DNA of 64,000 bases from Punica granatum (Eukaryota; Streptophyta; Magnoliopsida; Myrtales; Lythraceae). The notes below the pieces were generated by a model that ran no database searches, was not told the origin of the DNA, and worked only from the letters and a program-made list of their open reading frames with translations. The stretch spans positions 6,138,001 to 6,202,000 of the forward strand of contig NC_045131.1 of the NCBI RefSeq assembly GCF_007655135.1, written 5' to 3'. Below, in pieces: positions 35,246 to 47,289 of the stretch. The position numbers and the translations under genes are program-made. The number at the start of each line of letters is the position of its first letter. The first letter of the stretch is position 1.

Positions 35246-35726
35246 GACAGGTCGAAGTCTAATTTAAGTAAAACAAAATAGAATAACATAATAGAATATC
35301 TCTTCGATATAGAACACGCATTCTACATATCAAGGTCTTGTCCTCTCATGGGTAGCACTCAAAGAATAAGAACAATAACTAAACAAACATATGAAGATCA
35401 AATATTTGATAAGCAAATTAAATCCAATTCAATATTCAATGGAATCTACGAAAGGAGGTTAGTTCATACACGATTTAAGAGGATGAGGAGAAGGAAAAGG
35501 ATTGAAATTTAACAGGTACTGCGTGCAAATAATTAATTATAAGGTCCATTCGACTTAATTTATTTATCAAAAAGCTAACGCCATAATATTCTGCTATTGT
35601 CCATCTATCGACTATTTAGGTTGTCTTTCTTCGAATTTCATCAGATTAACATCGAGCCGGTCGTTTCCTCTTGTAATTGCCAAAAGGAAGAGCAACGAGG
35701 ACTCCCTTAGCCAACCAGACACACGA
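34760..35726. repeat. 3' flank of cystatin-related unit, copy 1
   Basis: Repeated at 37555-38465 and 44260-45207. Landmarks are GTGAGGTTTTTGAAATG, GACCAATA(A/G)TTTTAGACT, a TA microsatellite (35217-35245 here), GACAGGTCGAAGTCTA, GGTCCATTCGACT and GTCCATCTATCGACTATT. It is non-coding and probably includes the 3' UTR. Confidence 0.8.
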
Positions 35727-36855
35727 CTAGGCAGCAGCAGGTTTCGGCCTAATCTGCTCGACCTCGAACCCCTGAAGGAATTCATGGATGCGGCACTGAA
35801 AGGTTTTGGGGCGATCACCATCCTCCGGGTCCGTAGCCAAGAAGGTGACATAGTATGTCGCTACACATGACATTGCCATGTTAGCTTTCTCGATCTTCTC
35901 GAACACTAGCTGCGTTTTCTGAACAAGGAGAAATTAACCACATTGTATTATATTATATTATAAATAGGGGCCAAAAGCAGATGCAGTCTGTATTTATATA
36001 TCTCTACATAAGGTAGGAAACTATGACAGGAATCGAACAGGCAGAGAACCTTGTTCTCGTTGTACCCATTAAGAGCTTCCATGACGAATCCTTTAATGTG
36101 TTCATGCTTAACCTTGGGCAGTGGGCACAGCATCCAGGACTGGAACTTATACTCATTCAAATCTCCACAATCATAGCCCTGTAAGAGAAAGAAGTCACAG
36201 ATTAATTGAATATAACGCAGAACACATCGTCACTAACCAACCAACAGTAATTGAAGAAGAATGGTTTTATGGGATGTATATGAGGGAGTAGTCGTGGAAA
36301 TGATGTTCTCTAACCTCACTCTCGGAGACAGCTCGGTAGTATTCCTGGAGGTCAATCTCATCCAATAACTATCCTCCCCAGAAAAATTAACATAATATAA
36401 CCTCTGATATCAGTAACCAGTATATGCCACAACGAAAAGACCGAACAAGAACCATGCATATAAGTGTATCTCAAACAATGATAGGTGATGTTAAATATCC
36501 TTACCTCATCCTCATCCGAGTCCTCATACTCTATAACTTTTATCTATCCTCATCCAAAAAGATCAATAGAATATAAAAGATATGGAATCAGTAATTGACA
36601 CAAACCGCAACCGAAAAATAGAACCAGAACGATATGCATATGGACATATCGCAAACAATGAATGAAAAAAATGGTCCAAATATCCTCTTACATCATCCTC
36701 CTCCGATGAATCTTCCCCACCTCCGGCATATCCTCCTCGATGCGATTCTTCTTGACAGTCTCTCGGTCAGCACACTCTTCCTCCTCGGGATTTGATCTCT
36801 TGGCTGGAGGGAGGGACAGACCTACCTGTGCGTCTACCCCAGGTACGGTTGCCAT
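35727..36855 (-). pseudogene. Cystatin-related gene, copy 1 (frameshift in exon 1)
   Basis: Exons 36855-36692, 36543-36505, 36368-36315, 36178-36050 and 35918-35727, with conserved splice borders. Exon 1 starts MATVPGVDAQVGLSLPPAKR, but one T is missing in the plus-strand run TCTTCCCCACC near 36712. The exon is 164 rather than 165 bases and the frame then reads into a TAA spanning the splice site. Exons 2-5 would otherwise be open (KVIEYEDSDEDE; LLDEIDLQEYYRAVSESE; GYDCGDLNEYKF...; TQLVFEKIEKAN...). It is a pseudogene unless another start or splice choice is used. Family description is under copy 2. Confidence 0.8.
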
Positions 36856-37300
36856 GGCCAAAACCTAGAATCGTCGAAGAAATAACCGAACAAAATCAAT
36901 TAAACCAGCTCTGCGACTGAACGATCGATTGACCAGAAAGAACAAGAAAGCTGGAGCAATATCAGAAAATCCGACTATCAATCGATCGCTCATGGGTCAG
37001 AACAATTTGACATCCGTGCCCTAAAGCCCCAAATCTGATCGGAGTCGGACAACACAAAACACAACATGAACAAAAAAAAAAAAGGGCAGATCGTAATGAG
37101 CTATGAGCTAAATCATTCATTGACTCACACAGTCGCGTATGTAAGGAGGGCTTCTTCGATCAAGCTGAGAAAGCAGCTCAGTGTTGCCGCCCCGCCTCGC
37201 CCAGGAAACACCGATATGATACAGACAGAGAAGGGGAAGGAGGAGAAAGGGCTTTATTATATCTGTGGAGTGCAAGCTGCCGGATATTAAGGAAACAAAA
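36856..37300 (-). promoter_or_regulatory. 5' flank of cystatin-related copy 1
   Basis: Repeated upstream of copies 2 (39564-39840) and 3 (46329-46555). Shared phrases are CCAAAACCTAGAATC, ATCAATTAAACCAGC, CCGTGCCCTAAAGCCCC and GGGCAGATCGTAATGA. It probably contains leader and proximal promoter. No motif is singled out. Confidence 0.5.
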
Positions 37301-37932
37301 AATAAAATAAATAAACTATCATAAAAATAATATAAAATAAAATAACAATTACAGACAATTAACTTAAAAGGTCGCCCACTTCGCTGTTCCCTCTAAAATA
37401 AGATTTTCCAATTACCTCGTAACGCAATTTTTGAATGGAATTTTCTTGAATTTTGAAATATTTTTTAAATTTAATAAATTGTATGAATTTTTTTATAAAT
37501 TACAAATATTTTTTTTATGATATTTATTTATATATCTCCATCTTTAATGATTTTAATGAATGTGAGGTTTTTGAAATGCACACCTTTCATTGCATATGAA
37601 TGAGTTTTTCAATTACTTTTTTTTTGTTATGACCAATAATTTTAGACTGTTTGGATTGTTTTAAGCAGTTTTTTGAAATTTTGAAATTCTTTAATTTATG
37701 TATATATTACGTCAAAATTAATGATAAAAAATGCTGCTATGTATGTTATCAAAAGGATGTATTTTTATACTTCTTCGATGTAGTTTTTCATATGCTTTCG
37801 TCAATTTAAATTACCATAATCCATTTATCTAATATTATATTTTGATTGATTTTAAATTATTTTGATTATTAAAGAATTAAGAAATAAATTATATAATGAT
37901 TTTCCGCATGCAATACACATACTCAACAACTA

Positions 37933-37967
<35 letters not shown>

Positions 37968-38465
37968 CAGGTCGAAGTCTAGTTTAAGTGAAACATAATA
38001 GAATATCTCTCTGATACATAACGCATATTATACATGTCAAGGTCATGTCTTCTCATGGGTAGACACCGAAAGAATAAGAACAATAATTAAGCAAACATAT
38101 GAAGATCAGATACTTGATAAGCAAATTAAATCCAATTGAATATTCAATGGAATCTAAGGAGTGGAGGTTAGTTCATTCACGGATCTAAGAGGATGAGGAG
38201 AAGGAAAAGGATTGAATTTTAACAGGTACTGCATCGCAAATAATTAATTATAAGGTCCATTCGACTTATAGGAACAAGTCGCTAACGACATAATTAATAT
38301 ATTCATAAAAAAGCTAACGACATAATGTTCTGCCATTGTCCATCTCTCGACTATTCAGGTTGTCTGTCTTCGAATTTCACCAGATTAACACCGAGCCTGA
38401 CGTCTCCACTTGTAAGTACCAAAAGAAGGAGCAACGAGGACTCCTTTAGCCAACCAGACGCACGA
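37300..38465. repeat. 3' flank of cystatin-related unit, copy 2
   Basis: Parallel to 34760-35726 (see there). The TA microsatellite is at about 37937-37965. Confidence 0.75.
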
Positions 38466-39563
38466 CTAGGCAGCAGCAGGTTTCGGCCTAATCTGCTCGA
38501 CCTCGAACCCCTGAAGGAATTCATGGATGCGGCACTGAAAGGTTTTGGGGCGATCACCATCCTCCGAGCCCTTAACCACGTAGGTGACATAGTATGTCGC
38601 TACACATGGCGTTGCTATGTTAGCTTTCTCGATCATCTCGAACACTAGCTGCGTTCCCTGAACAAGGAGAAATTAACCACATTGTATTCTATTATTATAT
38701 AGGGGCCAAAAGCAGATGCAATCTCTATCTATATATCTCTACATACTGTAGGAAACTATGACAGGAATCGAACAGGCAGAGAACCTCGTTCTTGTTGTAC
38801 CCATTAAGAGCTTCCACTACAAATCCTTTAATTTCTTCATGCTCAACCTTGGACATTGGGCTTAGCATCCAGTACTGGAACTTATATTTACTCAAATCTC
38901 CACAATCATAGCCCTATAAAAGAAAGAAGTCACAGATTAATTGAATATAACACAGAACACATCGTCACTAACCAACCAACAGTGATTGAAGAAGAATGGT
39001 TTTATGGGATGTATATAAGGGAGTAGTAGTCGTGGAAATGATGTTCTCTAACCTCACTCTCGGCGACTGCTCGGTAGTATTCCTGGAGGTCATTCTCATC
39101 CAATAACTATCCTCCCCAGAAAAATTAACATAATATAACATCTGATATCAGTAACAAGTATATACCACAACGAAAAGACCGAACAAGAAACATGCATATG
39201 AGTGTCTCGCAAACAATGATAGATGATGTTAAATATCCTCACTTCATCATCATCCGAGTCCTCGTACTCTATAACTTTCATCTATCCTCATCCAAAAAGA
39301 TCAATAGAATATAAAAGATATGGAATCAGGAAAAATAGAACGAGAAAGATATGGATATAGCCATATCGCAGAAAGAAAAAAAAATGGTACAAATATGCTC
39401 TTACGTCATCCTCCTCGGATGAATCTTCCTCCACCACCGGCTTATCCTCCTCGATGCGATTCTTCTTGACAATCTCACGGTACTCTTCCTCCTCGGGATT
39501 TGATCTCTTGGCTGGAGGGAGGGACGGACCAACCTGTGCGTCTACCCCTGGTACGGTTGCCAT
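38466..39563 (-). CDS. Cystatin-related protein (cystatin/monellin fold), copy 2
   Basis: Five exons, 39563-39405, 39281-39243, 39106-39053, 38913-38785 and 38657-38466, all phase 0 with GT/AG borders, give 190 residues. Residues 1-66 are a disordered, very acidic part with a basic patch (PAKR, KKNR) and two short acid runs. Then come LQEYYRAVAESEGYDCGDL, KFQYWML, EEIKGFVVEALNGYNKNEG, QLVFEMIEKAN, ATYYVTYVVKG and KTFQCRIHEF...IRPKP. That order matches plant cystatin-related proteins. The cystatin inhibitor motif Gln-x-Val-x-Gly is not visible; the corresponding turn reads IATPCVA. Cysteine-peptidase inhibition is therefore doubtful. No signal peptide is seen. A TTG lies in frame two codons before the ATG, but the ATG at 39563 is taken as the start. 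Confidence 0.85.
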
Positions 39564-40135
39564 GGCCAAAACCTAGAATCCTCGAAGAAATAACCGAACA
39601 AAATCAATTAAACCAGCGCTACGACTGACCGATCGATTGACCAGAAAGAACGAGAAAGCTGGAGCAATATCAGAGAATCTGACAATCAATCGATCGCTCG
39701 ATGGGTCAGAACAATTTGATATCCGTGCCCTAAAGCCCCTAATCTGATCGGAGTCGGAAAACATAAACCACAACATGAACAATCAAAGGGCAGATCGTAA
39801 TGAACTATGAGCTAAATCATTCATTGACTCACGCAGTGCAAACACGTGGCATTAACGTTTCGTGGTCCGATACTTTTGTTCCTCCAATCATGCACCTTGA
39901 AACTGTACTCTTTAGATGAATTAATGTAAAATCTAATCAACATCTTCGTGCAGGACTGTCATATATAATTTGGGTTTTCGAGGCCGAAAATGTCATCCCA
40001 TTCAAGTTGGAGAACTGGGTCCCATTCTACAGTGAATAACCCCTTTTGGTTCGGTTAATTCTGTTGGGCTTCTTTGTGCGGCCCAATACAACAATTTCTC
40101 CCGGCGAGTAGCCCATTTAATTATGCTGAGTGACT
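39564..40135 (-). promoter_or_regulatory. 5' flank of cystatin-related copy 2 and flank repeat copy 2
   Basis: Proximal part as described for copy 1. From 39855 it carries the flank repeat also seen at 9305-9550 and 46575-46700, with GGTCCGATACTTTTGTTCC and GCGGCCCAATACA. Confidence 0.55.
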
Positions 40136-40427
40136 CTTTTTTTTTTTTTTCCCTTCTCGAACGGTAATGAGATCCTCAATTGATATTAAAATAGATATAT
40201 CGGTCCACTGCAAATCAGATACAAAGGAAAGTACCCAAACACTACGCGGGAATTACAAGAGCAGAATGAATTGGCCTACTAGACAAACTATAAAGGAAAA
40301 TATACTTAAAAAGTCACAGCAAATAAGAACATTACAATTGTAGTGAGCCATTTTAAAACTAAGAATCCTACTCGATCGCCTTCTTGCAACAGATATGCAT
40401 CCTAAAACAAAGCCATCCTAAAACTAA

Positions 40428-40743
40428 GGGTGTGTTTGTTTCAACTTAATTATATAAGTGCTTGAAAGTTAGTTACACGTTAAGTTATAAGAGAATGAAT
40501 GTAAGAAAGAGAGAAATATGAGAGATAAGGATTTAAACTACTTAATGATTAAGTAAAAAAAACCACTTAATGAAATAAGTATAAAATTTTGACATAATGA
40601 AATAAGTCATTTTTCACTTATTGATACTCTTTATCTCTTATAATTTTTCTTATCCTTATTCATTCATCCCTTCTTCTCACACATTTCTTCCCTTAACTAA
40701 TTAAGTGATTAACTTTTAAGCACTTAATTTATCAAACACCACC
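40428..40743. mobile_element. Tourist-like MITE with TAA target duplication (unit C)
   Basis: 316 bases, left end GGGTGTGTTTGTTTCAACTT, right end TTTATCAAACACCACC, with near-complete foldback. TAA flanks both sides (40425-40427 and 40744-40746). The same element is at the same relative place in unit B, so it was inserted before B and C separated. Confidence 0.85.
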
Positions 40744-42311
40744 TAAGAGTTGGTTATGAAAGTAATAGAAATGCAATATTATTATATAAGTGAGGGTAAA
40801 TGAGAACAAATGTTGAAGAAATACCTCATACTTTTATATATAATATAGTCATAGATATGCATGACCAAGTTTTTCAAAACCATAGCCATTCCTAATTTGA
40901 AGACATACGTTGTCAAAACACATCACAAGAAGAACGGATCCTAATAACAATACCTCATATATATATTAATGTCCGATAAATATAATAATAGATCGATTCC
41001 GCATTAACCAGGTAGCAGTCTGGAAATCTAAAATAGGTTCCCCCTACAAAGTTACAGAATTAGTTGAGATCGTGTATACTCCATCAACTCTCTATATATA
41101 AATATATATGATTACCAGTGCTCAAATTAGAACGGACCTTCCGTTTGCAGTATCTTTGGGTGGCAAATGTATGTATGGGGGTGATTAGTCAACTCACATC
41201 TTGAAAAAGTAAAGTGAATTCTTGATAAAGCTTGAAAACTTTTGGCGCATCGATGTGGAAAGAAATGTGAAATTGCACAGTATAATATGTGCCATATCTC
41301 ACATAAATAGGCAATTTAACTCCAATATTGTTCTATTAATAATCAATAATTTACTTTAATTTTTAATTATTTACGCAAATTCCAGGTGAGCATGCCAAGT
41401 CTAAGTAATTTGCTTATAAAAATTACTGTAATTTACTCGAAATATAAATATATAATTTGTTCGTTTTGCAAGTATCTTTCTCAAATAAATTTAGATAAAT
41501 AACTTCAAATGTACTGTAACGACGTAGCCGAAAAATGTATTTGTAATGACAAAGTGAATGCAATATAGAAATCCCGTGAATATATTGAAATGTTGCAATT
41601 AATGCACTCAACTATCAAATATTAGAATTTGCTCTTGAACGAAGTAGTCATGATTTAATTGATTATCGAATGACTGCACTCCCCTGAGGAATGAATATGA
41701 GACAACTGATAAACCTACCTAAGACAAAATGAGCAAAGATCAAATAACTGCTACTTTGCTAAGTAAAAGGATTTTTCTTTTCAATGGAAAAAATGATATA
41801 TTCTGTTTTCCTGGTTTTTGCTTTCGAAGTAAAACGATGCGAAAAGTATGATAATTTTCAAATTTAATATAATACTATTGGGATAATAATAGCGCAACGG
41901 TTGAACAAATTTGATTTTTGTCCCTTGCTTTCCACATTTTTCAATGGCTATATATTGTGTTCTTCATCTATTTTATTAGGTTTGGTGGGCCAATTTTCGA
42001 ATGAAATGATTCTTGCCTTCCAAACGTTATTGGGAACGGATATCTGATAATAAAAAATTTCTTATCTTTTCAATATACATCGTTATATAACATTTTCCTA
42101 GATAAAAAAAATTATATAATATTTTTGTACTGCATCTTTTTAGTTAGTTACATTTTTCATGGACAGCAAGGTATATGTATAACATTACATTGGAAGTTGG
42201 CGGGGAATATTTCCAATATATGTATGTATCACGACTAGCCGGGGCCCAATAGAGAAATCGAACTTGTCAAAGGAGGGGGAAAAAAGCTATATAAAAGACA
42301 ATTAAACCACC

Positions 42312-42490
42312 AACACGGGTTGATATAAACGGTTCGGCGTTTGTTCTACTTAAGTAAGTATCGGATTCAAGTCCTTATGAATGTAGAAAATTCACTCTGG
42401 GAGAGTTTTACCCCTTAGTGGGACGACTTGACTCGACATAATTAAATGTTGCCCAATCAGGCTTCTCAATACTAGGGTCCACACAGAAAA
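42312..42490 (+). mobile_element. SINE insertion (unit C)
   Basis: Starts with CCACCAACACGGGTTGATAT, has an A-box-like region and a B-box-like GGATTCAAGTCC, and ends GTCCACACAGAAAAAAAAT. The matching place in unit A (22855-22870) is uninterrupted. The same insertion occurs in unit B, where the target duplication is clearer. Confidence 0.75.
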
Positions 42491-42654
42491 AAAATAATAA
42501 TTAAGTTTACATAAAATAAATAGAGATATGTAAAATAATTTTAGTCCATAAAGTAGTAATTTGGCATGATAATGTTGTTACAAATAAACCGATATTAAAA
42601 GAAAGAATAATAATAAGACAAAGTCTAGTAACGTCCTTGCCTTCCCCGGCCATG

Positions 42655-42862
42655 ATACCATGATCTATCAAAAAAAATCCCAATTTTGTCTTTTCCTCTC
42701 AATTTGCCCTTTTTGTTCATTCTGCTGCTGCTGCTGTTGCAAAGCTTCCCATTTTTTCATTCTCCGTCTCTCCGCTGCAAGGCACTCACTCTTCGGTCTC
42801 TTTCCATTTCTCCATTGAAGCTTTGCACGCAGCTTCTTCTTGAAGCACCAAGTTAGCTAAGG
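42655..42862 (+). other. Putative peptidase leader exon, unit C copy
   Basis: Homologous to 22975-23259, with CTG/CT-rich sequence, GCAAAGCTTCCCATTTT, ACTCACTCTTCGGTCTC and CCATTGAAGCTTTGCACGCAGC, ending TAGCTAAG|GTTAG. This is the form whose inverted version is attached to peptidase exon fragments at 56-64 kb. Confidence 0.5.
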
Positions 42863-42929
42863 TTAGTTTTCCAAATGTTACACACTATTTGTTTTCCCCA
42901 AACAGGTACATGCAGTCGTCTTTTTTTTT

Positions 42930-43110
42930 TTCTTGGGAATGTTTCCTTCTTGAACTCGATTTCATCGAAGTTGAGGTTCAGGATACCTTGTAATCCCACG
43001 GTAAACCATAGCATGTTCCTCAACATAGATAGACCCATCCCGACAAACGCCTCATCTCTGACGGGAAGAGTGAGCACATGTGCTTGCTGGTGCAGTTGGA
43101 GACTTCACTG
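42930..43110 (-). pseudogene. Unidentified gene fragment, unit C copy
   Basis: On the minus strand it reads VRDEAFVGMGLSMLRNMLWF, then FDEIEFKKETF. Unit B (49290-49480) keeps the same frame with few changes. Unit A lacks the segment. The protein-like quality and conserved frame suggest an exon, but I do not recognise the family. Confidence 0.4.
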
Positions 43111-43794
43111 AGTCACTAGTCCGTAACCTGCCCAGTCACCTTTGGGTCCGGCAGGTCCATTTTGCCGGACTACCCCACCTTGTCAACATGTATGACCGAG
43201 TCCTCCTAGATTGAATTTTCCTTTAACAGTGAATATAGCTGCTACTCAACATCCCTTCCAAATCCAATGACAGTTGATTCGATTGAATATTAGAATCTCC
43301 ACACCCCATACCAGAAATTAAAGATATAATGGGACTTAGAGCTGGACGTAGCACTCGTCCTGAGCGAGGCTCTACAAGATGGAGTTAGAAATTTGTCCTG
43401 GAAGGATGACCTACGATGATAGAAAAGGAGGCCCATGGAGGAAGGAGAGCAAGGTGACCTACCTACATGAACAAGAGATTCGTTGTTTGTGGCTTGTAGG
43501 CAGAACTCCTACATTTTGCAATGAATTAATTTTTGCTTTTCCTAGTTTTTTTTTTGTTCCTCTTAATCTCGCATGACCTTATTTTTCTGATTCTTTGGCT
43601 GGTTCGTTTTCCCATTATACCAAGGATTTCATATTACATTCAAGTCTGGAATGTCGGTTGCTCTTCCATCCAGATGTTCACTTTGTAAATTGGAGCGCTT
43701 CCATAAGACGATCGCTGAATCAAAAGTTGTGGCTTTTTTTGCTAAGGCGTACATCTTTTAAATAGGAACAAGCAATTAAAAGCATTCTGAATCT

Positions 43795-44705
43795 CTGATT
43801 CACATTATCATTCGTTTTAAATCTAATTTTTTAATATTTTTTTATAAATTACAAATGATTTTTCTCTTATGTTTATTTATTTGCCTCTATCTTTAATGAT
43901 TTTATAGATATATGCATCATATTAATTTTCAAAAACCAAATCGGTCTTCTTGTTTTTTTTTCAGATTTTGTATAAAACGTCGTAAACGGCCTATTCGACT
44001 CTTAATACATCTACCTTTAGAGTTTGCAAAAAGTATGTCTACTAGAAGATCCGTTGAATTTTTTTGCTTCTTACTGTTTCACTTCAAATTCTTCTTCTCG
44101 AAGATGGAGAAAAGTATGAAAACCTGTAATAAACCAATCTCAAAATATCTTTTCTTTTATCCTTTATGTACTTCAATCTATGTTTTTTATGAAAAAATTC
44201 TTTGTTTGTCCTACAAATGCAGCATGTTCTGCTTTGAATTTTTTTGTCATGATACATATTAAAATTGAATGTGAGGTTTTTGAAATGTACATCTTTCATT
44301 ATATTTAATACATATTAAAATCGAAAGTGAGGTTTTTGAATTGTAAATCTTTCATTATTTATGAATGCGAGTTTTTCAATTATTTATTTTCTTTTTGTCA
44401 CTTATGTATGACCAATAGTTTTAGACTATTTGGATTGCTTTAGGCAGTTTTTTGAAATTTTCAAATTCTCTAATTTATGTATATATTACGTCAAAATTAA
44501 GGATAAAAAATGTTGCTATATATGCTATCGAAAGGATGACTTTTATGCTTCTTTAACATAGTTTTTCATATGTTCTCATCAATTTAAATTACCATTAGCC
44601 ATATATCCAATATTATATTTTGATTGATTGTAAATTATCATGATTATTAAACAATTAAACAACAAATTATATAATGAATTTCCGTGTGCTGCACACGGAA
44701 CCCAC

Positions 44706-44741
<36 letters not shown>

Positions 44742-45207
44742 CAAGTCGAAGTCTAGTTTAAGTGAAACATAATAGAATATTTCTCCGATACAGGACGCGC
44801 ATTATACATGTCAACGTCATGTCCTCTCATGGGTAAATACTGAAAGAATAAGAACAATAATTAAGCAAACATATGAAGATCAAATACTTGATAAGCAAAT
44901 TAAATCCAATTCAATATTCAGTGGAATCTAAGAGGATGAGGAGATGGAAAAGAATTGAACTTTAACAGGTACGACATGAAAATAATTAACTGTAAGGTCC
45001 ATTCGACTAAAAGGAACAAGTGGCTAAAGACAAAATTAATTTATTCATCAAAAAGTTAACGACATAACATTCTGCTATTGTCCATCTATCGACTATTCAG
45101 GTTGTCTTTCTTCTAACTTCATCAAATTAACATCGAGCCCGTCGTCTCCACTTGTAAGTGCCAAAAAGAGGAGCAACGAGGACTCCCTTAGCCAAAAAGA
45201 CGCACGA
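43795..45207. repeat. 3' flank of cystatin-related unit, copy 3
   Basis: Parallel to 34440-35726. The TA microsatellite is at about 44710-44739. Confidence 0.75.
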
Positions 45208-46328
45208 CTAGGCAGCAGGAGGTTTCGGCCTAATCTGCTCAGCCTCGAAACCCTGAAGCATTTCATGGATGCAGCACTGAAAGGTTTTGGGGTGATCACC
45301 ATCCTCCGGGTCCTTAACCACGAAGGTGATATAGTATGTCGCTACACCTGACATTGCTATGGTAGCTTTCTCGATGCTCTCGAACACTAGCTGCGTTCCC
45401 TGAACAAGGAGAAATTAACCACATTGTATTATATTATGTATAGGGGCCAAAAGCAGATGCAAACTGTATTTATAAATCTCTACATACTGTAGGAAACTAT
45501 GACAGGAATCGAACAGCCAGAGAACCTTGTCCATGTTGTACCCATTAAGAGCTGCCACGACAAATCCTTTAATGTCTTCATGCTTAGCCTTGGGCATTGG
45601 GGCTAGCATCCAGTACTGGAACTTATACTTACTCAAATCTCCACAATCATAGCCCTATAAGAGAAAGAAGTCACAGATTAATTGAATATAGCGCAGAACA
45701 TATCGTCACTAACCAACCAACAGTAATTGAAGAAGAATGGTTTTATGGGATGTATATAAGGGAGTAGTCGTGGAAATGATGCTCCCTAACCTCACTCTCG
45801 GCAACTGCTCGGTAGTATTCCTGGAGGTCATTCTCATCCAATAACTATCCTCCCCAGAAAAATTAACATAATATGACATCTGATATCAGTAACAAGTATA
45901 TACCACAACGAGAAAACCAAACAAGAAACATGCATGTGTGTCTCAAACAATGATAGATGATGTTAAATATCCTTACCTCATCATCATCCGAGTCCTCGTA
46001 CTCTATAACTTTCATCTATCCTCATCCAGAAAGATCAATAGAATATAAAAGACATGGAATCAGTAATTGCCACATACCGCAACCGAAAAATAGAACGAGA
46101 AAGATATCCATATAGACATATCGCAAACAATGAATGAAAAAAATGGGACAACTATCCTCTTACATCATCCTCCTCCGATGAATCTTCCTCCACCTTCGGC
46201 ATATTCTCCTCGATGCGATTCTTCTTGACAATCTCACGGTCAACACACTCTTCCTCCTCGGGATATGACCTCTTGGCTGGAGGGAGGGATGGACCTGCCC
46301 GTGCGTCTACCCCTGGTACGGTTGCCAT
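45208..46328 (-). CDS. Cystatin-related protein, copy 3
   Basis: Five exons, 46328-46164, 46015-45977, 45844-45791, 45654-45526 and 45399-45208, all intact, give 192 residues. The two extra residues against copy 2 lie in exon 1 (EEECVDREIV). The domain order is as in copy 2. The turn that carries Gln-x-Val-x-Gly in true cystatins reads IAMSGVA. Differences from copy 2 are scattered replacements (for example WMLAPMPKAKHEDIK, CIHEMLQGFEAEQ). The 5' side continues into unit B of the peptidase block, so neighbour order is conserved with copy 2. Confidence 0.85.
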
Positions 46329-46700
46329 GGCCAAAACCTAGAATCCTCGAAGAAATAACCGAACAAAATCAATTAAACAAGCGCTACAACTGATCGATCG
46401 CTCGATGGGTCAGAACAATTTGATATCCGTGCCCTAAAGCCCCTAATCTGATCGGAGTCGGACAACACAAACCACAACATGAACAAACAAAGGGCAGATC
46501 GTAATGAGCTATGAGCTAAATCGTTCATTGACTAACACAGTCGCGAATGTAGGGAGGGCTTATTCGATCAAGTTGGAGGACTGGGTCCCATTGTTCAGTA
46601 AATAACCCGTTTCGGTTCGGTTAAGCCTGTTGGGCTTCTTTGTGCGGCCCAATACAGAAGCAATTTCACCCGGCGAGTAGCCCATTTAATTATGCTGAAT
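46329..46700 (-). promoter_or_regulatory. 5' flank of cystatin-related copy 3 and flank repeat copy 3
   Basis: Proximal part shared with copies 1 and 2. From 46575 the flank repeat (GGACTGGGTCCCATT, TTTCGGTTCGGTTAAG, GGCCCAATACAG, TTAATTATGCTGA) follows, here with its left half missing. Confidence 0.55.
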
Positions 46701-46998
46701 GGCTCTTTTTTTTTTCTTTTCCTCTCAAACGGTAATGAGGATCCTCTATTGATATCAAAATAAATACATCGGTCCACTGTAAAAATAGATACAAATAAAA
46801 ATACCTAAACAATATGCAGGAATTACAAGAGCAAGATGCTTTGGCCTGCCAGACAAACTATAAAGGAAAATAGACTTAAAAATGTCACAACAAATAAGAA
46901 CATTACAATTGTAGTAAACCATTCTAAAACTAAGAATCCCAGTCGATCACCTTCCTGCAATAGATATTCATCCTAAAACTAAGCCATCATAAAATTAA

Positions 46999-47289
46999 GG
47001 GTGCGTTTATTTCAATTTAATTAAATAAGTACTTAAAATTTAGTTATAAGAGAATGAATGTAAGAAAGAGGGAAAGATGAGAGATAATGATCTAAACTAC
47101 TTAATCATTAAGCAAAAAAACTTCTTAATGAAATAAATAAAATATTTTGACTTAATGAAATAAGTCATTCTTCACTAATTGATGCTCTTTATCTCTCACA
47201 AATCTTTCCGTCCTTATTCATTCCTCCCTTCTTTCTATACATTTCTTCTCTTGATTAATGAAGTGCTTAAAGATTTATCAAACACCACC
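46999..47289. mobile_element. Tourist-like MITE with TAA target duplication (unit B)
   Basis: Same element and position as 40428-40743. Ends are GGGTGCGTTTATTTC and CAAACACCACC, with TAA at 46996-46998 and 47290-47292. It is slightly shorter because of internal deletions. Confidence 0.85.

Larger units (their letters stand above)
40140..43790. repeat. Unit C: copy of the peptidase upstream region without a peptidase
   Basis: Collinear with unit B at 46690-50200 and with parts of unit A at 20500-23760. It includes a MITE (40428-40743), the leader repeat (41580-42240), a SINE (42312-42490) and a leader exon copy (42655-42862). At about 43790 it passes directly into the 3' flank of cystatin-related copy 3. 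The peptidase coding part is absent. Confidence 0.75.

Noticed and set aside
39564..39569. An N-terminal extension (two codons before the ATG) for cystatin-related copies
   Set aside because: It would start at TTG; the ATG giving MATVPGVDA is conserved in all three copies and is the normal start.
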